The notes under the pieces are model-generated. The model ran no database searches and was not told the DNA's origin. It saw only the letters and a program-made list of their open reading frames with translations. The position numbers and the translations under genes are program-made. A stretch of 64,000 nt of DNA from Batkoa obscura (taxonomy: Eukaryota; Entomophthoromycota; Entomophthoromycetes; Entomophthorales; Batkoaceae): NCBI GenBank assembly GCA_030770535.1, contig JASVEC010000018.1:248001-312000 (forward strand), written 5' to 3'. Positions 19,573 to 30,794 of this stretch are shown here, piece by piece (positions within the stretch are counted from its first letter, which is position 1; every line of letters starts with the position of its first letter).

Positions 19573-22284
19573 CTAATAGTGCCATTGTAAATCAGAGGGA
19601 AAAGTCTCAAAGTTTGGAGTAATGGTTGGGGACTTTGGGAAGATTAAGTTGGCTAGATCATTCATCGTCTCATTAGGTTCCGGACTATCTGATTTAGATT
19701 GATAATTCATATTTAATAAATCATCCCATTTGAGCAGAGGTGGGCGGGGATTTTTATCATATTCCTCCATCTCAACTTCAATTTCAATAGAACTATTTTC
19801 AGAAGCATTCTCAAGCTCAAAGTTTGATATCACTTGTTGAACGACTTCACCATATTTCTGGACTAAAAGGTTCATTTCCTCATGACTAGGCGCTTCAACA
19901 TTTAATAAATTAACATCCAGATTATCGAGTATATATTCAATATCTTGGGTAATTTGTGTGGCACAAAACAAAAAACTGATTTGTTGATTTCTCTTAGGTT
20001 CTTGTAAAAACTGCTTCAAATGAAGGATAACTTCTTCACTACAGCTGCTTAATAAATTATCTATATTTTTTATAATTAGCAAGCTTCTTTTATCTTGCTT
20101 AACCATATTTCTCAACAATGATTGTAACGCTTTAAGGTCACTACCGTCATCCAAACCTGGCATATTGTTTAAGGCAAAATTGAACACTTGAACATCATCC
20201 AATTGATATAAAATAGAAGCTAAGATATGATGAATAGCAATGGGACAATCACCTTTTAAGAGAAAAAGACTGACTTTATGAATAGGAAGTGCATCAATTT
20301 TTTGGCCATACATAGAATTAATGCGATCTAGTAAATTGGTTACTTTAGAATCAAATATCAATGACAATGGTTCTGCTAATGGCTTAGGTTCAACGTCGAA
20401 TTGGTGATTCAAGGTTGCTTTTATATTATTTAATGAAGCCATAAAATCTTCCCATTTGATTTCCAATTGATCTGAATCAACATTGAAATGTACATCCCTT
20501 TGCCCAATCTCTGGGTAATGGCGGTACAATGCCGCTTGGCTTGCTCCAGTACATAAAGACACTAAATCGGCCCCAGAAAATCCTGTAGTGAGCGCAGAAA
20601 GATCTTTTAACATAGATAAAGTGGGCGGATAAGGCCAATTAATAGTGGTATTTGTAATAATGTCCAATCTTGTATTAAAGTTAGGTGGAGAAAAATGTAA
20701 TTCAGCTTCAAATCGACCAGAGCGACGCAGTGCTGGGTCGATAGAATGAACACGATTTGTAGCACCGATAACAACTACTTTTCCCATATCAGCCAGCCCA
20801 TCCATCTGAGATAGAAGAGTACCAACTAAAGAAGCTCCATGTCGATCCGTTGAGTTACGGATTGGAGTCAGTCCATCAATCTCATCAATAAAAATGACAC
20901 TTGGCTGCCATAGCAAAGCAGTCTCAAACAAATGCTTAATTTTGGATTCTGATTTTCCAACCCATTTTGATAAGATGTCACTGGCACTGAAATGAAAGAA
21001 AGCTATTGGGGATTGTATATGACTACACTCGTTAACTAACATCCTTGCTGTAAGTGTCTTTCCGGTTCCAGGAGAGCCATAAAATAAGATACCTTTGTTT
21101 TGTTTAAGGCTAAAGGCTCTATTAAGCTCTGGATAGAGTGTAGGCAACAAAATAGACTCTTTAATGGTTTGTAATTGATTGCTAATACCACTAATATATT
21201 GAGGACCTTGAGCAGCAAGCTTTGATTGGGCTGGCATTAGTTCGGCTGGGAAGTCAAGATGAGCACGTGTTGAAATGATTTCTGGTAAATTAAGTGGAAG
21301 ATAAGTAAACTTCTTGGGCAGTTCTTTAGATTCAGGTTCAGCTTCTTCACTAGCATTGGATTTTTTAATTTTTAAGGGGTCAAATTTACTTGCTTTTAAA
21401 TCCACCGTAAAGTTTTTAGTAGAATAAATACGCAACCTATTTAATGAGTTTTGGTCTCTCTTTCTTAAATTATAAATGGATTTTATTGAACCATCGTTTC
21501 TATTTCTTAAATTATACATGGACCTCGCCTTTGACTCAGATTTATATCCATTCCTATTCCTATTCCTTGTTTGGTAGATCTTAGACATACTACTAGAAAA
21601 GTATTTTTTAAATGAGGTTCTATTTCCCCTTGTGTAATAACCATGATTATTTTGCTTAGCTTTAGAACGTTGGCGATCTCTTTGACGATTGTTTATTACC
21701 TGCTTTTGCCTTAAATGAACCGCATTTATTAACACTGTTTCATTATACGTCACCTTCTTCCTATCTCTTAAACTGTATCTTTTATCATCATGCTCATTGC
21801 CCTTTACGTTGTTTGTCTCGATTGACTCTAGAGAGGTGTTGTGAGAGTTGTTTGTTCTTGAAGGAGCTTTCTTGACACTTATTATTTGTAGATCGTCATC
21901 AACGAAATTATCCAAATTTCTATTACTTCTTAGTGACCTTGTTATACCAGATGCATTTTTAGATCTTGTTCTACTCGACGCAAAAACTTCCTTATCAGCG
22001 GGTAAATCTTCCTCAATTTCTTCTGAAAAATCCTCTTCTAGCTCAGACTGATACTCTTCAGCATAATTTTTTTGTTTCCGGTTTCGTAAGGAGTACCTTT
22101 CCCTAACCAGATTTGATCTTTTAGTAATAATCATCTTTGGTTTCTTAATCACTTTATTCCTCCTAGGGTTCCTTGCTGGAGACATTGGTGGGGAAACATA
22201 ATGTACTTTTGTTAGTGTACAACTCCTCTTGGGCCTACTTGATTCTCGCATCCTAGAAATATTTAAGTTTTTGTTGATGCTCAT
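19573..22284 (-). CDS. ATAD2/Yta7-type AAA ATPase without a bromodomain
   Basis: Single exon of 903 aa. Yta7/ATAD2/Abo1 proteins are nuclear AAA+ factors that regulate histone H3-H4 density. The first AAA module is intact: Walker A GSPGTGKT (about residue 400), Walker B VIFIDEIDGL (about 463), sensor/ATNR motif VVVIGATNR, and arginine-finger region RRSGRF (about 519). A second, degenerate AAA region follows (around KVSLFLLKGDCPIAI), without a P-loop lysine, as in the family. The N-terminal third is basic and carries repeated short motifs of the type YSLRNRK, YSLRDRK, YNLRNR and YNLRKR, with an acidic patch between. The usual bromodomain after AAA2 is missing; the chain ends after an acidic Glu-rich stretch and FPSDLQWHY. 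Divergent from ASCC1 over 453 bp. Confidence 0.85.
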   Translation of the reverse strand: MSINKNLNISRMRESSRPKRSCTLTKVHYVSPPMSPARNPRRNKVIKKPKMIITKRSNLVRERYSLRNRKQKNYAEEYQSELEEDFSEEIEEDLPADKEVFASSRTRSKNASGITRSLRSNRNLDNFVDDDLQIISVKKAPSRTNNSHNTSLESIETNNVKGNEHDDKRYSLRDRKKVTYNETVLINAVHLRQKQVINNRQRDRQRSKAKQNNHGYYTRGNRTSFKKYFSSSMSKIYQTRNRNRNGYKSESKARSMYNLRNRNDGSIKSIYNLRKRDQNSLNRLRIYSTKNFTVDLKASKFDPLKIKKSNASEEAEPESKELPKKFTYLPLNLPEIISTRAHLDFPAELMPAQSKLAAQGPQYISGISNQLQTIKESILLPTLYPELNRAFSLKQNKGILFYGSPGTGKTLTARMLVNECSHIQSPIAFFHFSASDILSKWVGKSESKIKHLFETALLWQPSVIFIDEIDGLTPIRNSTDRHGASLVGTLLSQMDGLADMGKVVVIGATNRVHSIDPALRRSGRFEAELHFSPPNFNTRLDIITNTTINWPYPPTLSMLKDLSALTTGFSGADLVSLCTGASQAALYRHYPEIGQRDVHFNVDSDQLEIKWEDFMASLNNIKATLNHQFDVEPKPLAEPLSLIFDSKVTNLLDRINSMYGQKIDALPIHKVSLFLLKGDCPIAIHHILASILYQLDDVQVFNFALNNMPGLDDGSDLKALQSLLRNMVKQDKRSLLIIKNIDNLLSSCSEEVILHLKQFLQEPKRNQQISFLFCATQITQDIEYILDNLDVNLLNVEAPSHEEMNLLVQKYGEVVQQVISNFELENASENSSIEIEVEMEEYDKNPRPPLLKWDDLLNMNYQSKSDSPEPNETMNDLANLIFPKSPTITPNFETFPSDLQWHY

Positions 22285-22737
22285 GTTAAAAATTTAAAAA
22301 AACAAATTGAAGTACACTTAAAATTTACTTGTTTGGTTTGATTGGACTCTATTTTGTTAATAAATTATCTTTGATTTTTGATTTTTGAATAAAAATTGCA
22401 GCTTAATTTAAAGGCTATTTCTGCCAATCAAGTAAGTTAAGATTTTCATAGTTTAAAAGGGGATTTTACTTAATATTTGTTAATGTTAGGGTTAGCTCAT
22501 TATTATTCGTGTTATACTATTACTTGAAACAGATAAATAGTGCCAAATATATAGATAATACAGTATACATACTTAAATTAAAAAAATAATAACATAGAGC
22601 TATCCAGATTTAAATCATTATATTTGTAAAAAGAGATTAAGTTGTAAATATAATAAACTTATTTATTACACAAAAAAAGGATAAAAACAATAAATTAAAA
22701 AACGTGCACAAAAAAACATCACAACTGAGATAGAAAA
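22285..22737. promoter_or_regulatory. Divergent intergenic region between the AAA ATPase and ASCC1
   Basis: These 453 bp must carry both promoters. They are AT-rich; no specific motif was recognised and no coding frame is present. Confidence 0.4.
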
Positions 22738-24024
22738 ATGTTAATTTTTAAACAAAATCAACTCTTTTTAAAAGCAAATATTAAAAAGACACTTAAAGTT
22801 AGTTATACTACAACAAAGTATAACTTAAATAAAATGTTGGATGAAAATGAAACATTTGGCAATGAAAATTTTAAAATTATTAAAGTAAAAGGAATATGGA
22901 TGAAAGTTAGAAAGGACTCACCATTAAGTAAGTTTGATATTTTTAGTGATTTATTAGAGGTATAATATTGCCATTAGAAGAGGACTCTCCAGATAGTAAT
23001 ATAGCGGTGAATAAAAAGGACCTTGAAGAAGTAAGAAAAATTAAGTGTTATTTTATTATACTTAAATTTTATTAGCACAAAGTTAATTTACTAGAACGCA
23101 TGGTGAATTCAGATGAAAATTTTAACGTAGTTACTACAGAAGAAACAAAGAGGGTAATTCATTATAAATAAAAAATAAAAAAATGGAAGCTGAAATTCAA
23201 TTATAGCAACAAACAAAAAGAAAGCCTTCGGGTACCCACTTTTTAAGTTTGCCAATAATGGAGAATGAAGTAGTAGATTCAGTTCAGCAATTACAAAGAA
23301 AAATACTAGGTTTAGGAAGAGAAGATATACATTATCATTTTTTAATAAAGCCACCAAGTATCCATCTAACGCTTGGATTATTATGTTTACAGTCTAAAAG
23401 TGATGAGATGAAAGCATTAAATATTTTAAATGGATTAAGAACTAAGTTAAAGGAAATAATGGCAAGAACAGCATTGAGCTTATTATTAGAGGGTTTAGAC
23501 ACGTTCCCAGAAAGTAAAAAAGGGGGTCAGTTTAAGCTTTGTATTTTGTTAGCTTTATATTAATGGTTAAGTTTAGAACTTTCAAAAGTAATTTATGCCT
23601 CGATTGATAACTCATATCAGCAAAATAAAGAAAAACTAAACGTAATGATAGGTAATTAAAATAGACATGTTTATTAAGTTAAATTCCCTCAAACTATTAT
23701 AGAGGTCATATTGGAGCGCTTTCGAGCATCTGGTTTATTAATTGAAGATAATCGACCATTGACGGTAATATAGTTAACTATTTAATAATTATGTTAATGC
23801 AAAACTTTTAGCTTCATGCCACGATTTTGAAATTTCGATCAGTGAGAGGACTTGAAACGAATACGATTCAACTTCGAGGCTTTAATGCTAGAGAGATAAT
23901 AGAGAAATTTGGTACCTTTTCATTAGGCACCTTTAAAATTACCCATCTTCAAATATGTCAGTTGGGATCTTTCCAGCCTGATGGAAAGTATACTAGTTTG
24001 GGTGGGATTCGTATTTTTCCTTAG
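22738..24024 (+). CDS. ASCC1: ASCC1-like 2H-phosphoesterase protein, both catalytic motifs present
   Basis: Seven exons: 22738-22927, 22978-23030, 23076-23153, 23207-23525, 23577-23651, 23703-23764, 23812-24024. Phases close and give 329 aa. The AKAP7-like 2H domain begins at GTHFLSLPIMENE and has both motifs: H-L-T in SIHLTLGLL and H-A-T in LHATILKFRS. The C-terminus, FGTFSLGTFKITHLQICQ then YTSLGGIRIF, matches the end of animal ASCC1. The N-terminal ~110 residues are where a KH domain would be, but I see no GxxG loop. They instead hold KIIKVKGIWMKVRKDSP and a helical KKDLEE...LLERMVNSDENFNV segment. So this copy keeps the phosphoesterase and seems to lack a standard KH domain, the reverse of its paralogue at 15911-17328. 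Likely in the nuclear ASCC/alkylation-repair context. Confidence 0.88.
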
Positions 24025-24644
24025 TAAATGTAAATACGGGTGATGACGAGTTGAATTGGGTGATCTTTTTTTGTTAGTAAAATTTGATTTTTTGATTTAT
24101 TCTACGTTGTATTTGAGCACGTAAATATGATTTAAACTGTAGTTATGAGTGATGATTTAAGATATATAGTGTATTAAAATTTAAAATAGCCAGTTAGTTT
24201 AACTTTAAATATGCATTATCGACAGTATAAAACTACTTATTATAGATTATATTAAATTATAATAATATATCAAAGTTGCCAATTGAACATTGTTTAAGGA
24301 TAAAATAAATATAAAGTCTAAAGAAAATGTAGGAAATCAAAGTGTAATAATTTACTATGATAAAGATTATCTCTTTTATTTGCAGTTTATGTTTAGTTTT
24401 ATTTTTTCATACTAATCAAGATATAATAAAAGTATTAATTACTCCCAATTCAACTTGAAAATGGAATGAATAACAATCAGAAGTTAACTCAAATTAAAAA
24501 GTATATTCGTGTCTAAACAATTAGCATTAAAACACAAATAAACCCTAAACCAAACTATCAGGGTAATATTATTTTGTATCATATAATTAAATTTCAAATA
24601 ATACGCCAAAGCATAAAATTAAATACAATCAAACATAGCAACTT
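24025..24644. other. Convergent 3' flanks of ASCC1 and the SR protein
   Basis: About 620 bp of AT-rich sequence between two convergent genes. No supported feature was seen. Confidence 0.5.
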
Positions 24645-25412
24645 TTAATTACTATTCACTAAATCATAAGACCCTTTAGTTTCCCCATTTGTCTTTTCGC
24701 CAACCCCTGAGTTATCCGCAGTAAACTCATTATCCTTATTTTCACCTCTATACCTATCTTCTTTTTCAATTCTTTCCGGTGATACACTAGCAGTGTTCCT
24801 TTTCATGCTCCTACCTCTTTCTGAGGACCTTGAACGATATCTTGGTGACCTTGATTTACGTGGTGAATATGGTGAACGTGAGCGTAGTCGTTGATTTGAA
24901 TAAGGTGATCTTGATCGATATCGATGTGATGAATGAGGTGATCTTGATCGATAACGTCGTGACGATAAAGGTGATCTTGATCGATACCGACGACCTAAAT
25001 AAGGGGATCTTGAAATTGGTCCCGTATACCTTGGTCTAGGTGACCTTGAACGTGGACCTGGACCTGGACCTGGACCTGTATACTTTGGCCTTGGAGATCT
25101 TGAGCGTCTTCTAGGGCTCATCCTACGATGCCTTGGGCCATTTTCGAGCCTATCAAGATCCAACTTTGTTCTTGCCCATTCAATATAGATTTTTGAACCA
25201 TTAAGGTTAAAGTTAGCTTGGTTTTGCATTGCTGCTTCAGCATCCTTTGGATTCGCATATTCTACAAAAGCAAATGGGAACGCATGCTTTGTACGCGCCA
25301 TTGGTATATCACATCGAATAATTGGTCCATATTTTTCAAATTCAACAGCTAACTCTTTTGCTCGAATCGTTGGACTAAAGCCCCTTACATAGATGGTGGT
25401 CATGCCGCTCAT
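24645..25412 (-). CDS. SR-type splicing factor (one RRM plus RS domain)
   Basis: Single exon of 255 aa. The N-terminal RRM (residues about 5-82) has RNP2 IYVRGF and RNP1-like FPFAFVEY, and ends in KIYIEWARTK. The following region is basic with RRRSRSPRP, a short PGPGPGPGP tract, and tandem YRSRSP-type units repeated about every 12-13 residues, giving a typical RS domain for SRPK phosphorylation. The tail is acidic and polar. It should act in the nucleus in splice-site choice and mRNA export. With so many introns in this genome, an SR protein is expected. The exact orthologue (SRSF-type versus Srp1-type) cannot be told from one RRM. Confidence 0.85.
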   Translation of the reverse strand: MSGMTTIYVRGFSPTIRAKELAVEFEKYGPIIRCDIPMARTKHAFPFAFVEYANPKDAEAAMQNQANFNLNGSKIYIEWARTKLDLDRLENGPRHRRMSPRRRSRSPRPKYTGPGPGPGPRSRSPRPRYTGPISRSPYLGRRYRSRSPLSSRRYRSRSPHSSHRYRSRSPYSNQRLRSRSPYSPRKSRSPRYRSRSSERGRSMKRNTASVSPERIEKEDRYRGENKDNEFTADNSGVGEKTNGETKGSYDLVNSN

Positions 25413-26020
25413 AATTTTGCACTAATAGTATATATGTAAGAGGATAATCGATATTGAGTAAGTTAGGGGTTATGATTATTCATAGTTATATGCAAGTATA
25501 AAGTAATTGTTAAAAAGTTATTACCAAAACTAATGATTTTTTAAAGGTTATAAAAAAAATAAATAAATTTTGAGTTTCTAGCATTTATTTTATCTTGATA
25601 ACAATTCATTTCATTGGCTTATAGTTTATTTTTTAGATTCTAAAGAACCCTTTTTAGTTGTTGAAATTACTTTTATTTAATATTACAGGTTCAAATGAAG
25701 GAATGAGTTCCAAATAGCATTAATTTAGCCCAATAATAGTAAAATATCAGTACTGATATTAGGTTAAAGGAAGCTATTTAAAAGAATTATTCATACTTAA
25801 TTAATCTTGGATATTACTACCACTATTTTTAATTCACTAATTAAAATTGAATACTTTTACAAAGTCCAATCAAATTACAACAAGTTTAGCGCCATTAGAG
25901 GAAAAGTTTTTTGTTTTACAAAAGTTATCTAGGGTAATTTTAATTTTAAGTTTTGTTTGTATTCAATTCATTTCAGCATACATTCAATAAACTAGTATCG
26001 ATAATAATAAATTAATAAAG
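25413..26020. promoter_or_regulatory. Divergent intergenic region between the SR protein and THOC1
   Basis: About 608 bp. A donor-like GGTAATTTTA near 25933 and an acceptor-like TTCATTTCAG near 25976 could mark a 5' UTR intron of THOC1. This is inference. No coding extension with a start codon was found upstream. Confidence 0.35.
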
Positions 26021-27941
26021 ATGACAGATACTGTTTCATTTGACAATATGTATAAAGTATATATCGAGGCACTTAACACTATTTCAATTAATTTATTTGA
26101 TTTTTATAAAAAAAATGGTTCAAGATACAACTTGGAGTTTATTAAATCAACATATCAAGCCCATTTACTACCTAAAATCGACGAGTTAATGGAAGCAGCT
26201 AAATCTATTCAGGATAATATTAATAAAGAAAATAAAGATAAAGAAGATTATAAAGAGAATAAGGATTATACTGAACTTGTTAAATCAACCCTTGAGATAA
26301 GTTTTAGATTTTTTTATTGGAATATTAAAGTAAGATTATCGCTCCATCTGAAGTTACAGCATTAACTGTTTCTAGAATACAATGACCAACGAAAAGATGG
26401 ATCTTGAACCTTTGTATCTTTACCTAGATTTAGTCCATTATTGTGCTGACCAAGGTAGCGTAATCAAAGTTTCTAAAACTAATAACTAATTTTGAGTAGA
26501 ATTCTGCGACTTATCATTTCCATTAATTTTGATTGAAGAAATCTGTGCTACTCTTACTTCTAATGATTTAATTTATATTATTACTTATCTTTCTGAACGC
26601 ATTGGCTTGATTACCGATAAAATGATACCTAATGTAGGAAAAAGTTTGGTGTTTTTAAGAATATGTAATGATTTACAACGTAGAGCAGTTAATATTAAAG
26701 AAGGGACATATCGTGGAGAACTTCGAGTTTTATTAACTAAATCACTCCCACTAAATGATCGATCTGGAGTAAATACTCGTGGTGACTTTAATCTTGATAG
26801 TATTCCAAGATATGATAAAGAAAAAGATGCCAATTATAATGTTTCTGATGAAGATAAAAGACAACATAAACGTTTTTGGAAATTAATTAATTACCTTTGT
26901 AATCCAATACAGTTATTTGATATTAATACATTTAGAGAATTTCAATCTTCCATTGATTGGGTATTTGATCGCTTTAAAACTTCGTCTACAGAAAGGCGTG
27001 AAGCATTGAAAAAGTTTCGAACGAACCAAAGTAGATTACCCTCCTCTATTCGTGAAGCAAATGCTAAAAAAGCAGTTCAACGGCCCAAGTTAGAAAATAT
27101 AGCAACCAATTCTTTAGTTCATTTTTTAACAGATTTAAAAGTATTCCCTCATCAATTAAATGATCCTGATTTTCAACGAACTGTATTAGTACAAATTTGT
27201 ATTGTATTACAATTTCTCTCTTCTATTGATCAAACCTCTTCTACTACTTTTCCTGTGGCTGCTAGACCACCAGCCAATTTTAATTGGAATAGAGATCAAT
27301 CAGAATGGCTTATAAGATGTAAAGAAAGAGCATTTGATGCTTGTAGAGATTCTCCATTTGGTGGTGAACGTTTTCCACGTTTTATTCGAGATATACTTAA
27401 ATTTGAACCTGCATTTTCAACTTGGAAAAATTTAGGATGTTCAGCTTATCCACAACCCAATGGACAAAAGTTAGATGCTAAACAAACTAGAGAGATCATT
27501 GAAAAAGAAAGAAAAGATAAACAAAAACATCAAATTAATGGAGCTAAAAATAAAGAAAAAATGTTAACTAAAGTTAAATTACCACCTTATACTATGGGTA
27601 GTCAAAAATTATCGGAATTATGGAAACTGGGGGAAATGAATCGAAATTATTTACAAAGTAATAATCCAAATGTAAAGAAAAGAAGTTACCCTGATTTGGA
27701 TCAATTTTTAGATGAAAAATCAAAAGAAGCTAAAAAGTATGATGAAAATGATGAATATCGTCGTACCCTTTCTTGGATGGGTATGAGACTTGCTTTCCAA
27801 ACGGATGTTACTTTACTTTCAAGTTTGGAAAAGACAGATATTGTTGCGCTAAAAGATGTCATTGAAGATAAAAAGAAGAATATTAGTCAGATAAATGTGG
27901 AGAATAAGAATGATGAAGGAAAGGAAAAGAAAACAGATTAA
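26021..27941 (+). CDS. THOC1: THO complex subunit 1 (Hpr1/THOC1)
   Basis: THOC1 is a core subunit of THO/TREX, which couples transcription to mRNP assembly and export in the nucleus. Three exons: 26021-26329, 26376-26454, 26497-27941. Phases close and give 610 aa. The N-terminal helical region leads into VEFCDLSFPLILIEE, the equivalent of the 'WxLVEELLD' region. The best block is GKSLVFLRICNDLQRRAV, followed by LLTKSLPLNDRSGVN and FNLDS, as in animal THOC1. Further conserved parts are HKRFWKLINYLCNPIQLF and SIDWVFDRF. The C-terminal ~100 residues are Lys/Glu-rich, and a death domain like that of vertebrate THOC1 is not obvious; YRRTLSWMGMRLAF may be its remnant. Divergent from an SR protein, another mRNP factor. 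Confidence 0.93.
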
Positions 27942-28377
27942 ACTTTTATTGTCACCCTTGAATGGCTTAACCTTATCATTCTATTTTAGTTTAATCTTAA
28001 TCTTTTACTATAATCTACATATCAATAATAAAACTTTTATTTATTTCTATTACAATTAACAGTTTTTAGTATTATTATATTGATAATATGTATTGAGTAG
28101 ATTTACAAAATAGTTAATATATTTTTATAAATAAATTTAATCAACTAATAAGTTCTTTTCATGAAATTTGATCCAAAAGAGCTAATATCAAAATTATTAA
28201 ATACATATTAAATACAATAACAATCCTAAAATAACATTTAGGGATTAACCTGATTGTACTTTAAAACAATATAAATGAAAACTGAGAAGTTTGGTTGATG
28301 TAAAATAGTCAATTCAAAAGTAAAGGTGAGAATAAGTTTATACTTTAAAACAGTCTTATTATATTAAACAAATAGTA

Positions 28378-28466
28378 ATATATTTTTTTGTTCAAGGATT
28401 TTACTAACAATTTTTCCATTCAAATAGTACTTAATGCAAAAAATAATGAAACCAAAAAAATGTCTA
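28378..28466 (-). mobile_element. Miniature inverted-repeat element, copy 11 (decayed)
   Basis: The interior TTTACTAACAATTTTTCCAT and AATAATGAAACCAAAAAAA blocks are kept. The termini are eroded and the ends approximate. Confidence 0.65.
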
Positions 28467-29486
28467 AGTATAGCTCCTTTTGTTTGTGTTATAACTTTTA
28501 AAACATTTTATTAAATTTTTTAGTAGTAGCTGTTAAATGTAACCCATTTTCTAATGATTAAAGAAAGGTTGTCCACAAGCGTTATATAAATTAATAAAAC
28601 TAAAGTTAAAAGTTCAAATAGTTTTCCTTTACTTTTCAAAAGATACAGTATTATAAAGGTAGTTATTAGTGTAATAATAAAAAGATACTATTATAACAAA
28701 GATAGTTTTATGTTGAAGTTATAATATCTTTTACAATAAAGACAAGGTCAACGCAAAAAGAACTAAAGTAAAAACTCTCAGAAATATCCTTATCACTTGG
28801 ATTGTTTTTAAATAATTAGCATTATTTAAATACTATCATTAAAGACTGTTATTAATAGTATAAATAGCATTGTCATGTTCACCATAGTTATTAAAATAGG
28901 ATTGAAATTAGAACTCCAATGGCAAGTAGATCAATCATTTTTGTAGTTATAAATTAGAAATTCATTTTCAACTAGAGTAAAAAATATCATCTAAATGTTT
29001 ATAATGTCAAAAATTATACTAGCATTATTTAAATAAAGGAAATCTAGTTGACACAATATTACCATTAAAATAACAAAGGGATTAGCGATTAAAGTTTTAT
29101 TAAGTTTAAATAGTCATTTTTATATAAGGTTTGAAGGATTAAAAGTTTTACAGATGCTATTAGTTTTATTCACAACCATCTGGTATTGTTAAACAGAAAA
29201 TTCCTTGATAGAACTGAACTGGATACTGGTTAATATCTAAAAAGAAAAGCAAATAATTTATAATTTTTAGCATAACCAGCCTATTTATTGTTGTTATTAT
29301 TGCTATTATTATAGGGTTTATATGATATTTAGGAGGAAAGTCTAGAAGATCATATAAGCCAAAAAGAACAGAGGAGAAGTAAGAGAGCTATAATTTAGAC
29401 CAATCCAAATAAGGAGTGTTATCATGTATCAAATGTGGTAATTGAGGCCTTTGACTAGTTTTTATGTTTAACACAGGATGCTATAT

Positions 29487-29583
29487 AAGGATATTTTTTT
29501 GATTTCATCACTTTTTTCATTTTCAAGGGCTATTTAAGTGAAAAGATTGTTAGGAAAATTCCTAAATAAAAAAATATATCCCC
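29487..29583 (+). mobile_element. Miniature inverted-repeat element, copy 12
   Basis: A 97-bp copy with a diverged left end and an intact ATATCCCC right end. ATAT on both sides is likely the target duplication. Confidence 0.8.
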
Positions 29584-30095
29584 ATATTTTTCAATTCTTT
29601 TTCTAACTATTAATCAATTTATAATTTTTTGATTTTAATATACTAAAAGCCATCTTTGATATAGAATTTTTAAACACGCTTAGGAATACTATAGACCAAG
29701 CATCTAAAAAAGAAGCAACTTTTTACATCATGTATTGTATTAAAAGCTTATATCTTTTCTATAGTTGTTTGGGTTAGTTAAGATTAGCATTAGATTTAAG
29801 TTTGATGATTTGATCTTAAACAAGTACATCATCCCTCTATTTAAACTTATTAGCTAAGAAATACTACCAACCAGATTGAAGCTATAAAATAATATTAAAA
29901 TATCACTTTATTTCTTTTTAATGTGTCTAAACTAATGCCTATCTTTGATACTGTTGATTGGGTCATATGAAATATTTAACTTAAAGCCCAATTTTCAATT
30001 AGAAGTAAAAGAATATATAAATGAGATGTACCAATGAGTAAGGTGCTTTTAATATGGGGTTTTTATTAATCATTTAATATTTTAGATAAGTATAT

Positions 30096-30193
30096 GGGGG
30101 TGTATTTTTGTATTAAAAATTTTACTAAAAATCTTTCCACTTAAATAGTGCTTAAAGATGGAAAAAGTGATGAAACCAAAAAAAAACATTTCC
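30096..30193 (-). mobile_element. Miniature inverted-repeat element, copy 13
   Basis: A 98-bp copy flanked by ATAT (30092-30095, 30194-30197). Confidence 0.85.
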
Positions 30194-30547
30194 ATATAAT
30201 TTATATATATTAGGTTTAATTTTTAGTATTCTTGCATTGTATAACAGAAGAAATTACTATATGTCTAATAATACTTAAAATCTTTGGTAAACAAAAAGTA
30301 TTAAAGATATTTGAAGGATATAGAAAGCTATACAATAGTATACATGTTCTGCGCTTAAAATATAACGAAAACAGCTCACATAGTGAGTTTAAAGAAGGAT
30401 TAAAGTATATCATAGGAGTAAACTTATACTATTATTAGAAAGCTAAACTTCAATTTAGAATTCTCAAAGCATGTAGAAGAACAAAGTTTTTGAATACCAA
30501 AATGGTCAAAGAGTTAAGCCAAGAAGAACATTAATTATTAAAAACAT

Positions 30548-30646
30548 GGGGATGTATTTTTATGTTTAAGAATTTTACTAACAATTTTCCCACTCAAATA
30601 GCGCTTAGAAGATGGAAAAAGTAATGAAGCCAAAAAAAACATCCCC
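30548..30646 (-). mobile_element. Miniature inverted-repeat element, copy 14
   Basis: A 99-bp copy close to the family consensus: GGGGATGT, AAATAGCGCTTAGAAGATGG, ACATCCCC. The flanks are CAT and ATAT. Confidence 0.88.
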
Positions 30647-30794
30647 ATATATAGGGTTTAAGGAAACTAATGTTAAAATATAATTTATAGTTTTAAAGTT
30701 TTAATAGAATCAATCCTTTAGCTTTAGATGATTCAATTCTAGATTGATAAATTTTATTATGTGTTATCCAATAAAATTTCATAAACATCTATGG

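Larger units (their letters stand above)
27942..30794. other. Repeat-rich intergenic region without genes
   Basis: Nearly 3 kb of AT-rich DNA with four miniature elements (copies 11-14) and no supported coding sequence. The 68-codon frame at 30232-30438 looks like chance. No RNA gene was seen. Confidence 0.5.

Noticed and set aside
30232-30438. 68-codon plus-strand frame
   Set aside because: No domain, overlaps a similar-size antisense frame, lies between two transposable elements; probably chance.
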